64,000 bases of DNA from Lophius americanus (Eukaryota > Chordata > Actinopteri > Lophiiformes > Lophiidae). Shown piece by piece: positions 34,560 to 45,632 of the stretch. A program made the position numbers and the translations under genes. Position 1 is the first letter of the stretch; each line of letters begins with the position of its first letter. The notes under the pieces were generated by a model. That model saw only the letters and a program-made list of their open reading frames with translations, had not been told where the DNA came from and made no database searches. The DNA lies in NCBI GenBank assembly GCA_037951165.1, contig JBBDHG010000153.1, forward strand, positions 1,242,001-1,306,000. The letters are read 5' to 3'.

Positions 34560-34870
34560 CTCGTCGTGTTTTCAGGGTAGTTTTTATTCCTAATGTGGTG
34601 CTTTTAATCAAACAGCTTGATAATAATGGAGATCTATTCCTACTGGAAGCAATCAAAGGGAGATGGCGGGCTGAAGAAAGCCTTTTAGGTACCTCGCAGA
34701 GGTATTACTCTGACTAATGGGAAATCAATACAACCTCTAAATTATTAGCGAGGCCGCGTTGAGTACCAAACTTAAGAGAAATATTACGTTAGCATTAATG
34801 TCATCAGAAGTAACCCTGAGAGCAGGAACGCCTCATCACATGAATCATCCCTGCCGTGGTCAGAGACACT
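34560..34870. promoter_or_regulatory. Candidate conserved non-coding block
   Basis: Unique block including GCTTTTAATCAAACAGCTTG, GAAGCAATCAAAGGGAGATG (TCF/LEF-like), CTCTAAATTATTAGCGAGGC and ACGTTAGCATTAATGTCATC. Rich in TAAT cores, without repeats or coding frames. Confidence 0.3.
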
Positions 34871-35910
34871 CCCCACTGGTTTTCCTCTAGAACTTCATAC
34901 ATCGGGAAGTTAAAAAAAAAAAAAAAAGCCGGTGGGTCTGATTCTATTTTGTTGCTTTGGAATTTATCTGTATAATCGGCATCTCTGATGTTCTCCAGCG
35001 GTTTTTGATTTGTTTACCGCTTTTGTCGCATCACGGCTCCTTGGACCGGTTTGCAGAACTCATTAATTCTTACTTTCCCACCGTACAGTTAAATACTTTA
35101 AAAGTTTGTTATGAAACAACAAGCTCTTTGCTGTTGTCCAGGTCTGCGTGGAAGCCGTCGTGTAGCGCATGAAATGGTTTGGGGTGTTTTTATTCCGAAA
35201 AGGTTTGTTATTGAGTGTTAAATGATTTTAATTGGAATATTGGGGTCCACGTAAACCCAGACTTCTTTTCTTGACCATGAGACTCTGCTGTATTTTACAA
35301 GAACGTATATGGAATTACAAACTGTTTTACGGTATTTGGTTTAATTAGGAACTAATCTGATGCCACAGAGTGTCGGTGGTTACTCTCTGTATGATTACAG
35401 ATGCTCCACGCTTCTGTTCCAGGAACAGACTTCTGAACAACTTTCTGCCATCACCGTATTACCAGCTACATGACAGACATTTTCATTTGTGGTTCTGTTG
35501 AGAGATGGGTCATGACCGCAGTAGGTGCAGACAATTTAGGATTTATACAAACTTCCATCGTCAAACCTTTTGACCCGGAATTCAACCCTCTGTCCTCTAA
35601 GCTGGAACTAAAGGAGGAAATTAGGGTTAATATTGGTGATTTGATTAATTTGTGTTAAAAAAAAAAATGTAAAAGGTCAAGGTCTCTAGATGAATTATAA
35701 GACGTTAACATTGACGGCCCTGTCGTTACTCCTCGAGCACGTTTAAAATGAAAATATGCTTCTTTATGATTGTAAATCTATCATATATACTAGTTGTAAA
35801 ATGTGGTGTGTGTGTGCGTGTGTGTGTGCATTTAGAGCCCATGACATTCTGCTCTTCAGGAGAGCTGTAAAGATTGTCCCTCAGCATCCATGAATTTACA
35901 GCCCTTATAA

Positions 35911-35921
35911 CCCCCCCCCCC

Positions 35922-35953
<32 letters not shown>

Positions 35954-35961
35954 CACACACA
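35911..35961. repeat. Poly-C run followed by (AC)n
   Basis: Twelve C, then about 19 AC units interrupted by GC. A shorter TG run lies about 90 bp upstream (about 35801-35829), so the two can pair as an inverted repeat. Confidence 0.95.
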
Positions 35962-36430
35962 CTTCACTATGCAAATTTGAAACTGGGATTAACACCATAA
36001 GCATACTTTAACGTTGTCTTCCCTCCCTTCCTCTGTCGTTTCTTTTATCTCCTCTCACCTCCCTCAGCACAAACCTTCTCTCCCAGACACTGGAAATGTT
36101 GCTGCCTCTTCAAATTGACACTTGATCCCCAAGAAAAATGGAATTACCTCATTTATGAATACCTTCAATAAATACTATTCTTCTCAAGTTGTAGTGATAG
36201 GAACATTAAAGCTGGGATGGACTCAGACATCCAGACCTTCAGCCGTACGCAGGTCTCTACCTCAGTGAGGGTTTACATCCTGTAACCCAGATTAAAAAAG
36301 TCACACTAAATCTAAACCTTAACAAGCATGTAGCAGCTTTCCAGGCCAAAGTTATGTTTAGCTTATTGCGGGGTCTGTGACTGCACTGAGATCGGGCGTT
36401 TGAAGTCGACAGGAGTCGGATTCAAAGTGC

Positions 36431-36443
36431 CTCTCTCTCTCTC

Positions 36444-36490
<47 letters not shown>

Positions 36491-36511
36491 CTCTCGCTCT
36501 CTCTCTCTCTC
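36431..36511. repeat. (CT)n array
   Basis: About 40 CT units with two GACT and one CGCT interruption. Confidence 0.95.
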
Positions 36512-37677
36512 ACTTGGGTTGTTTCAACTTTCCTTATCCCATGTATTTGCACCCCTGCCTACACTTAGCTTCTCAGACCGTCCAAAGTAAGAGCAAACTA
36601 CAAAAGCATACAAGTGATCCAATCAACACCGAGGGAATTCTAAAGCAGTGTTTGTGCTCCAGCGTACCGGCTCCGGTTCTTGCTCAGAATACATATTTTA
36701 AGTAAAGCGCAGTGAAGAGCCTCAACTCTAAGAGGAATGTGGTGAAGAATCAGTGCTCTGCAGAAAGTAGTATTCAGGGAGGAATCAAAGATAAGTACGC
36801 AGTAAAAGCTAGCTCTTCTTTAGCACCAGTGAGGCAACCCTGTATCCCACAGCTGTGTTAAACACCAGATTGACAGAATTGGGCTGCTGGATTTTGCACT
36901 AAGTACTAATCGGGCAGAACTGTTGCTGCGTTCTCTGGCAATCAATGATTAGCTACTACAGCGTTTTCTATAGCATATGCAGTCCTCCCACGGATCTTAT
37001 GTAACGCAGACATCACGTAAACTGACACACACTGTCATATATTGGACTCCTCTTCACATGTACAGTCTTTTTGTACTCACGAAAGCACCAAATGTGTATT
37101 CACCTGCAATAAATCCTCAAGAAATTCCCTACTTCTTTCTGTTTCGCAACATTTGTAGCTAGGATAACGCAATAGGTTGAGATTGATATTTTTGGAATGG
37201 TCGATTCTGGGGAGATTAAGGGTAGAGTTGATTTTGGAACTTCTCTTTCACAGTCATAGCACCGACTAGTGGCAGCAGGAAACTAAATTATTATGAATAT
37301 TTAAAAATAAAGTGTTCAAGAAGTAAATGCAAACTAGTGCCTAAGGGTAATAACATGTTAATAAGCATTCAAGGTACTTATTACCATGGCTTAATAAGCA
37401 TTTTGAAAAGTAATATTGCACATAATATGGCTGCTGTTGTAGCATCAGTGCCGGTGTCGGGTATTCAAGCTGTCCGTGCTGCAGAAGGGGGAGGAGTTAT
37501 ACAGTTTAATGACCACTACGGTGCTCCTCGATGGTCTCTGGTGGGCTTTCACATGAAATCCGAGGAATAAGTTCAGTTCCCTTGTGTGTGCAGCATGTTA
37601 GGCTGAGGCCTGTATGTATTTTTGAACAACATCTGTGGTTTAATTGACTAGGACTTTGTGGTTTTGTGGATTCACAG

Positions 37678-37777
37678 CGTGCTGTGGGAGCCTTTGGGGG
37701 ACGGCAAGCGTGTGATTTCGTTGGCTGATAACCACGCACTACTATGGGACCTGCAGCAGAGCTCCACGAATGCCACA
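37678..37777 (+). CDS. EIPR1: EIPR1 exon 5 (end of 139 to residue 172)
   Basis: Acceptor GTGGATTCACAG, donor GTAAGA. 100 nt: one base completing Cys139, then 33 codons to Thr172. It encodes VLWEPLGDGKRVISLADNHA, then LLWDLQQSSTNAT. ADNHALLWDL is a WD-repeat terminal signature with the WD dipeptide at 162-163. A TG/CA microsatellite begins immediately after the donor. Confidence 0.96.
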
Positions 37778-38306
37778 GTAAGACACACACACAAACACAC
37801 ATACACACACACTGCTCAGAATATATCTGTATGACACACTAGGCAACTTTGATAACAACCGTATCACCTCAGTGTTATCTGATGCACACATGCGGTATCT
37901 TGGCAGGTTTGGAAGCTGTGGCACCTTTAATATGATTCTGGTCAAGTGTCCCCCACTGTGTTAGTAAGAATGTAATCAGTGGAAAATGCTTATGCAACAT
38001 AATACCCGAATATAACAGTAAAGTATCACATCTTAAAGCTATGGGCATAAATATGCTGCTGCTAGTACATTTCTATCATAGTACTCAGTAAACGGAAGAG
38101 AAGCAGCATACTCCGAGTGTAGTAGTTTTCAAAGTAATGTGAATTTCATCTCATGATGAAAAATATTTGCTTATGACACCAAACAAGAACTAACTGAGAC
38201 CTAATAGCTCTGGAGTAATTTAGATATTTATCACCTTATTTCTCTCCTCTGTAAAGATCTTTCTAACAATAATCCTGTGCCGATTGAGGTTGTGTCCAGC
38301 CGCTTG

Positions 38307-38342
38307 GCACCCATAGATGCACCCATAGATGCACCCATAGAT
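38307..38342. repeat. Three perfect copies of a 12-mer
   Basis: GCACCCATAGAT is repeated three times head to tail. Confidence 0.97.
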
Positions 38343-39639
38343 GTCGCTATGGCTGCTTTGGGTCATGTGTTTCTCCAGGTTTGGACTCTCCTATCCAGCG
38401 TATGATATTTGGAGCAGGATTAGACCACAGATCCCCGAGTTACGACAACATTCTGTTTCATGGTGGGAACTCAAAATTGGCCACGCTGCCACACCGAATA
38501 AGCGTCAAAATCTAATCACCTATTCCACTCCTCGGGGCCCACCTGTCCAAAAAAGTTAATTGAAAGCTGTATAACATTTTTTGAGTCATCCTGCTAAGCT
38601 TACACACAAATAAGTGGCACCAATCACATGACCTCCTCCACTCTTGTTGGCGGAGGAAATAATGACTAACAAAAACACATATAACACAGATTCAATGTTT
38701 GTTGGCTTTTTCAAACATCGCTGTTGTGTTTCCATCTTTCATTGACGTCATTGGACTAATATTTAGGTGTTTGGATGTGATGGAAGGAGGAATCCAACAA
38801 TGTGACTTATTACCTCCTATTTTAATCAGCGAGTATTGTTTCCGTGGTTGCATTATTGCTGGGGCCAGAAGTCTTTGGTCTGCAAGGTTATAAAACTTTG
38901 CCTCAGGGAGTTGTCCAATTTACCATTGTGGAGGAAATAATCACAATCTTTATAGAAGTAAAAGAAAATATACCACTGATCGAAACAAACTCCATTATAA
39001 AGAATTTGAATTTAAAGGGTTACTTAAGTAGATAAACCGATGACTAAAATGTTACTTATGTAAGTAAAGGCTCAGCAGGAGTTCGTCAGAGGCTCAACAG
39101 GAAATACAGACAAACACATGTAAGCGTTAGCCAACAAAGAAACAGAATAATAGATTAAACTGTAATAGATAACAAACGTATGAATGCAGACTCTCAAAAT
39201 AATCGTTGGTTGCAGCCCTCTGCTGTGCTGCATCGGAAATCTGGTATAAAATGAAAATACTCAAAGTGTCACCAAATATGTAAATTATTTAGAGGTACAG
39301 TTCTTGAAGGAATGCAATCAGCTACACGCTATCGTCCCATCCCGCCTTCAGAACGTTTAGGTTTAACATCCTAAATGTCTCAAATAGCGCGGAGGTCGGA
39401 TCTTTCCCTAGGCCAGTCAGATTTAACCTCACCAACACAGCCGACCTGATTTTATGTTTGGGGTTATTTCCATGTGAAAACGGCACAACCTGTTGGCCCC
39501 ATTCGTCGGAGTCGACTCTTTGATTCAACTCGGTTCATTCGTACTCTGATTTGTCTCATGGATGATTGCAAGAGATAAGGACTTTGTAAAATACAAAACA
39601 CAAGTGAGTCACCGTCTTAGTTACATGTCGCAGTGCTTT

Positions 39640-39765
39640 GGTCACTTTGCTCTGCCCTTTTCAAGGTGAAGAGACTCATCACTCTAAATTCCCTGTCTCC
39701 AACCTGCCGGCTTTGCAATTAAAATGCTCATTATGTATTTAAAGACTGAAGATAATGGCGTGAGG
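39640..39765. promoter_or_regulatory. Candidate conserved non-coding block
   Basis: Unique block with GCTTTGCAATTAAAATGCTC and GACTGAAGATAATGGCGTGA. Low confidence; no alignment available. Confidence 0.2.
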
Positions 39766-40062
39766 TGGAGGTAATAGGGTACTGGTGCGTGGGTCGCTGC
39801 CTTGGTGTGTGTTGTAATCGCAGCCACAAGCGTAATTCAGACTCAGGCTTGTTTAGGGACTCGCATGAAGGGCGTTGAAGGTCACACACCTAAGAGATAA
39901 GAGTGTGTTTGCATCTGTATGCTAGTTCATGTATCTGGACTTATTATATCCCCGAAAAGTACGGGATATTATTGTACGGTCATCGTCACTGCCGCCGCCT
40001 CAGATCCTAGGTGTGTAACGCGATATCCCAACGTCTACATATATCATACATACATCACCCTT

Positions 40063-40235
40063 GCACTAGAGGGAGCATTTTTTTTTACCAATAACACTTT
40101 TTTCAGCCAGAACCTTCTACTTGCTGGTCCGTTTTTGACCAACTTCGGTGCCTATAAATTGACTCAAGGAGATCTATCTTATTTATATTTATATTTTACT
40201 CTAAACGTTCATATTTTACTCTCAAGGGGATCTTT
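40063..40235 (+). repeat. Single copy of the ~155-bp family
   Basis: CACTAGAGGGAGC, then AACTTCGGTGCCTATAAATT, GACTCAAGGAGATCTATCTT and ATATTTTACTCTAAACGTTC, the same landmarks and order as in 3277-3840. Confidence 0.7.
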
Positions 40236-40750
40236 TCGTATCGTTAATTTCATCTATTCATTTAAAATCTTAGACCACCACATTTACCATAAAGTGACAA
40301 ATAGTTTGATCAAACATGTTTTCAAACAGTATAAAAATTACACACAAATTTAAATTCAATTATTTCATGATGAATTTTCTATTTCATGGAAAATAGACCA
40401 TATCTTAGATTAGCTCGACGTCCCCCCTCCTCCTCATATGCCCTTTTGACCTGTGGTGTACCTCAGGGCTCCATCTTCCTCCCCTTACTCTTTAGCATAT
40501 TCATTCTGCCACATATTATAAACAAGGCTGGGTTCTGGCTCGTATTCTGGGTCATATTATAAACAAGGCCACTCACATTTTTCAATGAGAAATGGAGACT
40601 CAAAAAGTACTCAACCAAAGAGTTGAGCAGAACATCAAAGGGAAAACTGACATCATCACCCAGGCATTTTCTGCAAGCCTACTTTCCTCAACAGTCAACC
40701 TGTTTTTTCATCAGATGTTAGATTCTCATTCATCCAGGTTATAATAATCC

Positions 40751-40945
40751 TAAAATCCTTGAATCCAACTGGACTTCTTTTTGAAGTTGAAGATATTTCA
40801 TCTCTTATCCCAGAGGCTCCTTCAGCTCTTGAATCCTAACCCTAACTGAACCGAGGAAGCCTGTGGAAGGAGAGGTGAAACGTCTTCATCATCAGCTTCA
40901 AAAAAAAGAAGTCCATGTTGCTTCAGTCTCAGCCCTCGAGGATTA
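40751..40945. mobile_element. Foldback (inverted-repeat) element
   Basis: The left arm (40751-40832) contains GGACTTCTTTTTGAAGTTGA and the right arm (40848-40945) contains its imperfect reverse complement, TCAGCTTCAAAAAAAAGAAG with GAGAGGTGAAACGTCTTCAT. Arms of about 80-95 bp surround a loop of about 15 bp. The right arm resembles a fish repeat with a GGTGAAACGTCTTC core. Non-coding, MITE-like. Confidence 0.65.
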
Positions 40946-41798
40946 CTGAATAAAGGGATATAAGTCACCAGATAAGGACTATTAAGGACATTTGTCACAG
41001 GTTGAAGACTTCATTAACACCAGCTTATAGTCAAACACAGTACCTCCTAAATACTGTAACACATCACCCTGTCAAGTAAGCTAATTATGATATTTCTTTT
41101 ACATACAAAACTAACTTAATGATAAATTGTTACACCTGGTGGACAATTAACATTTACATTTGATGACCCAGATTATGCGCCATAATTTCCTGTGCATTAA
41201 GCATGACACCAGGAATGCAAAGACAAATCTTGAATTTACCCGCACAGTTTATCCGAGTCTGCAACTTAAATGCATGCATTTGTTCTGCTTGCAATCGATT
41301 CGGTGTCTGTCTGTGTCTGAGTGGGTGTGTTCGTGTGTCCCATGAGCCGTAACCCCGGTTTGAGGTCGCGGAGGACCGCGGAGGCGGAGGTTTGTTGATT
41401 TTGTCCTCTGACACCGCCACCGGACAACACAACTATTAAAGCCTTATCAAGGGAGAAGCAGAGAAGTGGAGAGTAATGGTGGGAAGATAGCGTAATGAGA
41501 ATGGGAGGATGGGGAAAAAAGAGGGAGCGACAGAGAGAGCCTGACTGATTGGAAAGATGGAGATTAGGAGGGAGAGGGGGCGATGGGGAAAGAAAGTGGG
41601 CTTGAAGAGGGAGGAAAGGAATTTAAAAAAGAGGAGAGGAAGAGCTTGGCAGCCAGGACAAATTCTTCTAATGGTGATGAGAATGCTAATCTTCCCTCGT
41701 CCCTCCCTCCCTTCTCCCTCCTTTCATCCCACTCTCCTCTCCTGTTCCCTTTATCTGTCAGAGGGTGATGTGTTCATCTTAAGTCATGTCCAGCTGCT

Positions 41799-41808
41799 CT
41801 CTCTCTCT

Positions 41809-41903
<95 letters not shown>

Positions 41904-42116
41904 CTCCCTCTCACTTTCTATCTCTCTCTCTCTCTTTTTCTCTCACTCTCTTTCTCCCTCTCTCTCAATCTCCCTTTTACTTTCTCTCTCACTCTCTCTC
42001 TCTTTCTCTCTCTCAATCTCCCTTTCACTTTCTCTCTCTCTCTCTCTCTCTCTCACTCTCTCTCTCTTTCTCTCTCTCTCTCAATCTCCCTTTCACTCTC
42101 TCTCTCTCTCTCTCTC

Positions 42117-42147
<31 letters not shown>

Positions 42148-42192
42148 GCCTCTCTCTCTTTCTCCCTCTCTCTCTCCCTCTTTCTCTCGGGC
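41799..42192. repeat. Large (CT)n array with (CTGT)n segment
   Basis: Nearly 400 bp of polypyrimidine on the plus strand, broken by recurring TCAATCTCCCT(T/C)T units (at least four) that give it a higher-order period, and a CTGT run at about 42118-42148. Long Ser/Leu open frames across it are artefacts of the repeat. Confidence 0.97.
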
Positions 42193-42430
42193 CAGGCCTA
42201 GATCAGTGAGTGTGGGTTTGTTCAGTGTGGGTTCCTGCGTGAGTGTGTCCATGCATATATACGAGAGGATCATGTGTGTAACCAGTGTGCATTGTTTGAA
42301 GGGAGGTTTGTGTATTTCTCTGAGTGTGTCTGCATGTGCATGGCTCATCAATTAGAAGTGCTGGTGGAATTGAGTGAGAACATCTCTATTGGCTCACAGC
42401 ACACCCACACACCTTGTGTTGCACATCTGC

Positions 42431-42500
42431 TCTCTCTCGCTTTCTCCCTCCCTCTCTCTCTCTCTTTCTCTCTTTCTCTTTCTCTCTCTCTCTTTCTCCC
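42431..42500. repeat. (CT)n array
   Basis: CTCTCT and CTTTCT units over about 70 bp. Confidence 0.95.
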
Positions 42501-42569
42501 GGAGTCTAGAGAAAGCATAAATGCATGGAAATTTGATAGATAGCTCTGCATTAGTGCCGGTCGCATCGT

Positions 42570-42790
42570 AAATGAATGTGTCCCCTAGTTTGTGTGCACT
42601 GCCTTGTTAGGGTCCCTAATTTGGTTAGTGCACTAATAAAGGAGGGAACTTGGGCTGCACGAAGCGCCGGCCTCGCCATACCGCTAGTAACGCAACTCCA
42701 TAAGAGAGATTCTTCCTGCTCTTAATGAAGTTCTGTCAAGAGGATGTTAGGTTAATAAATTGTCAGATTGATAAATTCTTTGCTGCATCC
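42570..42790. promoter_or_regulatory. Candidate conserved non-coding block
   Basis: Unique block with GGTCCCTAATTTGGTTAGTG, CACTAATAAAGGAGGGAACT and GATTCTTCCTGCTCTTAATG. No repeat similarity. Inferred only. Confidence 0.22.
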
Positions 42791-45599
42791 GCGGACAATC
42801 AACAAGTTTGCAAAGCCTGCAGTATATTTTAGTGGTGGGGAAGGTAAAACAAATGTAAAACAAATTGGTTGAAGGGATCAGAATTTTTTGTATGCCCGAA
42901 TCTCCTCCAAAAACTTCAGCTGAGCCTGTAAGGCCCTAAAGGTGTGCATCACATAACTGGTGTCTTGCTTATTCAGACTTTTTTGACCTTCTTTTTTTTC
43001 ATGTCAGGTTCCTCACTTTTATGGGGTTATGGTTCATTATCAATTGCAGAATCAGAATGTTACCACTTAAAGAACCGTGTCAAAGTAGGGGGTCGTTCGG
43101 GGTTCCTTGTAACCTCAGGATACACCTGTTTGATCTAATCAAATGGCACTTCCTGTTTACCAGTTGCCCCATCTCCTCTTTACTCTTAAGAACTTGCAGG
43201 CTAATTGCATAGGACTTCGTGTTCATCTATTGTCTCATCTCCATTTACTTTTATCGCGTTATCCATTTATCCTCCTTTGTGACATCGGAGACCAATTACA
43301 CATTACTTGCTATAAATTGCTTGATCTCCAGCTCTCTTCTTCTTGCTCTGAAGAAAACGAACGGATGAAATGTTAGGAGTTGGAAAAAAAGACATAACAA
43401 ATTGGTGGAACCAAGATTAGGTAACTTCGGACTGGTTGTTTCGTTAGTGCCACCATTTTTTTCTTTCTAGTGTCAATGAAATGTCGGCCACAACGTGAAT
43501 GTTAACAGCTTGCCTGTAAATAGTTTTGCCCAAAACCCTTCGCCAACAGTTCCACTTAAGTTTCCTTTTTCAGTGCTTTACAATTCATGACCAGTGGAAA
43601 CAACAGTTTCTCTTGAGCGTCTGTTAAGATGGGTGCTGGAAACTGCAAGTGCAGTTCTTCATCGCTAGGGACACCAAGCTGTGGTTCAGAGTTCAGTGGT
43701 CTTGTAGTGGTACCTCCCTCTTTATAAATAACCGTGTGGATGAGGACTTTCTCCTCTTTGTCTCCGAACCATTCACCTTTGTTGAGTTTTCTGGATGTTT
43801 ACCATGCGTCTTTTAAGTGACTTTACCTTAACCATGGCAAACAACCTGTTAAAAATCTTTGCGTCATCATCAACATCATAATCATGATAGGCATCTGGAC
43901 AACCTGTTTCCTGGTGGTTTTTGGCTCCAGTTAGAACCTTAAATCCACAACAGTTGGCCCCCTGAGGCGATCTGGATAATTACTTGAAGCCCCGGGTCTT
44001 CAGCGTTAATGGGCTTGTTGTCCATAGCGATTCATTTGGCGGTTGGGGTTGGTTAGTTTAGTTGTTGTTGCTCAGTTTCAGAGATTTACCATGTCTTCTC
44101 TCTCACAGCGTACTGTGACGTTTAGGAATAGTCCCGTCTCAGTGCTAGCATCTTATGTTAAGTTATCTTCATTGTCTGAAGATAACACCACAGACTGCTA
44201 AGCTTTGGTTGCCCAAACTTCCACCTGTTAAGCTTTTTAAAATGAAAGTTGCTATTCATCACAATGGGGGATGACTCATCAGTCATTGCGTTATCTGCAT
44301 TAATTAAAGGTGTCAGTACAAATCCCAATTGAATATCCGTGTCAGAATTACAGGAGGAAATTGGGGTTGAACTAAAATGAACTTGATCAGCCTTCCAGAT
44401 TAATCACGAACATGAACGTTTTTTTCCTGCGTCCCCCAGTCTACCCTACCAAAGAAGGGCATGTAGGCGATGTTGGACTAGTTCTCCGCAGCTTTCTATC
44501 ACTGTAGCCCTACAGAAAGACCCTGCTCCATTAACGAGTCCGGTCAAGTTTTTCTGCCTTTAAAATAGTGGTTTATTATGTTTCCATCATACTTTCCATC
44601 CTATCTTTTCATCTCCTTCTGTTACGGTAGCAAGGACAACGAGCCAATACTAAAAAGTGTTGTTAAATCACTGCAGGCCACTTATTGAAGCAAGCACAGT
44701 CATCTTATTGGCTGCACGCTCAAACAGGATTTCCCATCTCACCTATTTCTTTTAGCAGTCTGTGATCTCGTTGCCTGCAGCCTTCCTCCAGACAAAGCTT
44801 GACCCCTTGTTTTAATAAACAACCACACGGTGAGAAAAGAAAAACGTGAAATGTGTGTGTTCCTGCAGAGTATGAGGTTGAGCGAGCTAGTGAGCGAGAG
44901 AAAGCACGAGTTGCAGAAATATGACCATGAATATGAACAGAGCACAAGTAAATATTTGTAATTTGATAGTTGTCAGTATTAAGGAAGTTAAGACGACGCT
45001 TAGAGCTATCGAGGGGTTGCATCAGGAAAAGCAGTGGACGCGCAACTGATGGTGATTTTGATGGTGATGAGGATTTTCACCTGGATGTAGAATGTTAATA
45101 AATTACACTTTAGGATTTTGGGATGATGGAAATAACGAGATATTTGCTTCTAACTTCATGGGTAATGCCAACAATGCTTAGATAAAAAGTACATAAAGAC
45201 AATTAACGTAAGATCCACAGATGATACCCCAGTCTCATCGGAATCCAAGTCAAATGAAAGATAAAATTGTTAAGAAAATGTTGTTGCTTTTGAATTTTTA
45301 ATGTTTCTTATTAGTCAAGTTCTAGTCTACTAAAAGTTTGATTTTAGTCAAAGTTAGTTATTAGCTTGAGTTATTGAATAAAACATTAAGTTATGATTCA
45401 ATTTTCTGTCAGTCTGATCACACTAAAACTACTACATTTGCATTTTACTCTCATTTGGTTTCAACTCTCATTTTTTTCACTAAGATGAGGTTTATCCGTT
45501 TATTTTTGAGAGGTGAAGTGGTGGTGATCCCAACTCTCCTAGCCCTGAAAAACTAACTGCTGAAGATAGCACCCTAAAAGCAGAAAGAAAAATACAGAT

Positions 45600-45632
45600 T
45601 AGTATATTATATTATATTATATATATATATTA
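45600..45632. repeat. (TA)-rich microsatellite
   Basis: TATATTATATTATATTATAT followed by pure TA. Confidence 0.9.

Larger units (their letters stand above)
26647..37677 (+). other. EIPR1 intron 4 (about 11 kb)
   Basis: Contents listed separately: LINE 3' end (27.4-27.7 kb), TG arrays (28.9-29.4 kb), SINE relic (30.06-30.18 kb), candidate conserved blocks (30.73, 31.98, 34.56 kb), TG array (32.28 kb), Tc1-like fragment (32.7-33.05 kb), poly-C/AC array (35.9 kb) and CT array (36.43 kb). The stretches 26.65-27.36, 27.7-28.9, 29.5-30.05, 31.0-31.97, 33.06-34.55, 34.9-35.8 and 36.6-37.67 kb hold nothing I can identify. Confidence 0.85.

Noticed and set aside
41557..42355. Long Ser/Leu-rich open frames (214 and 189 codons)
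   Set aside because: Produced by the CT array, where no frame contains stops. Not coding.
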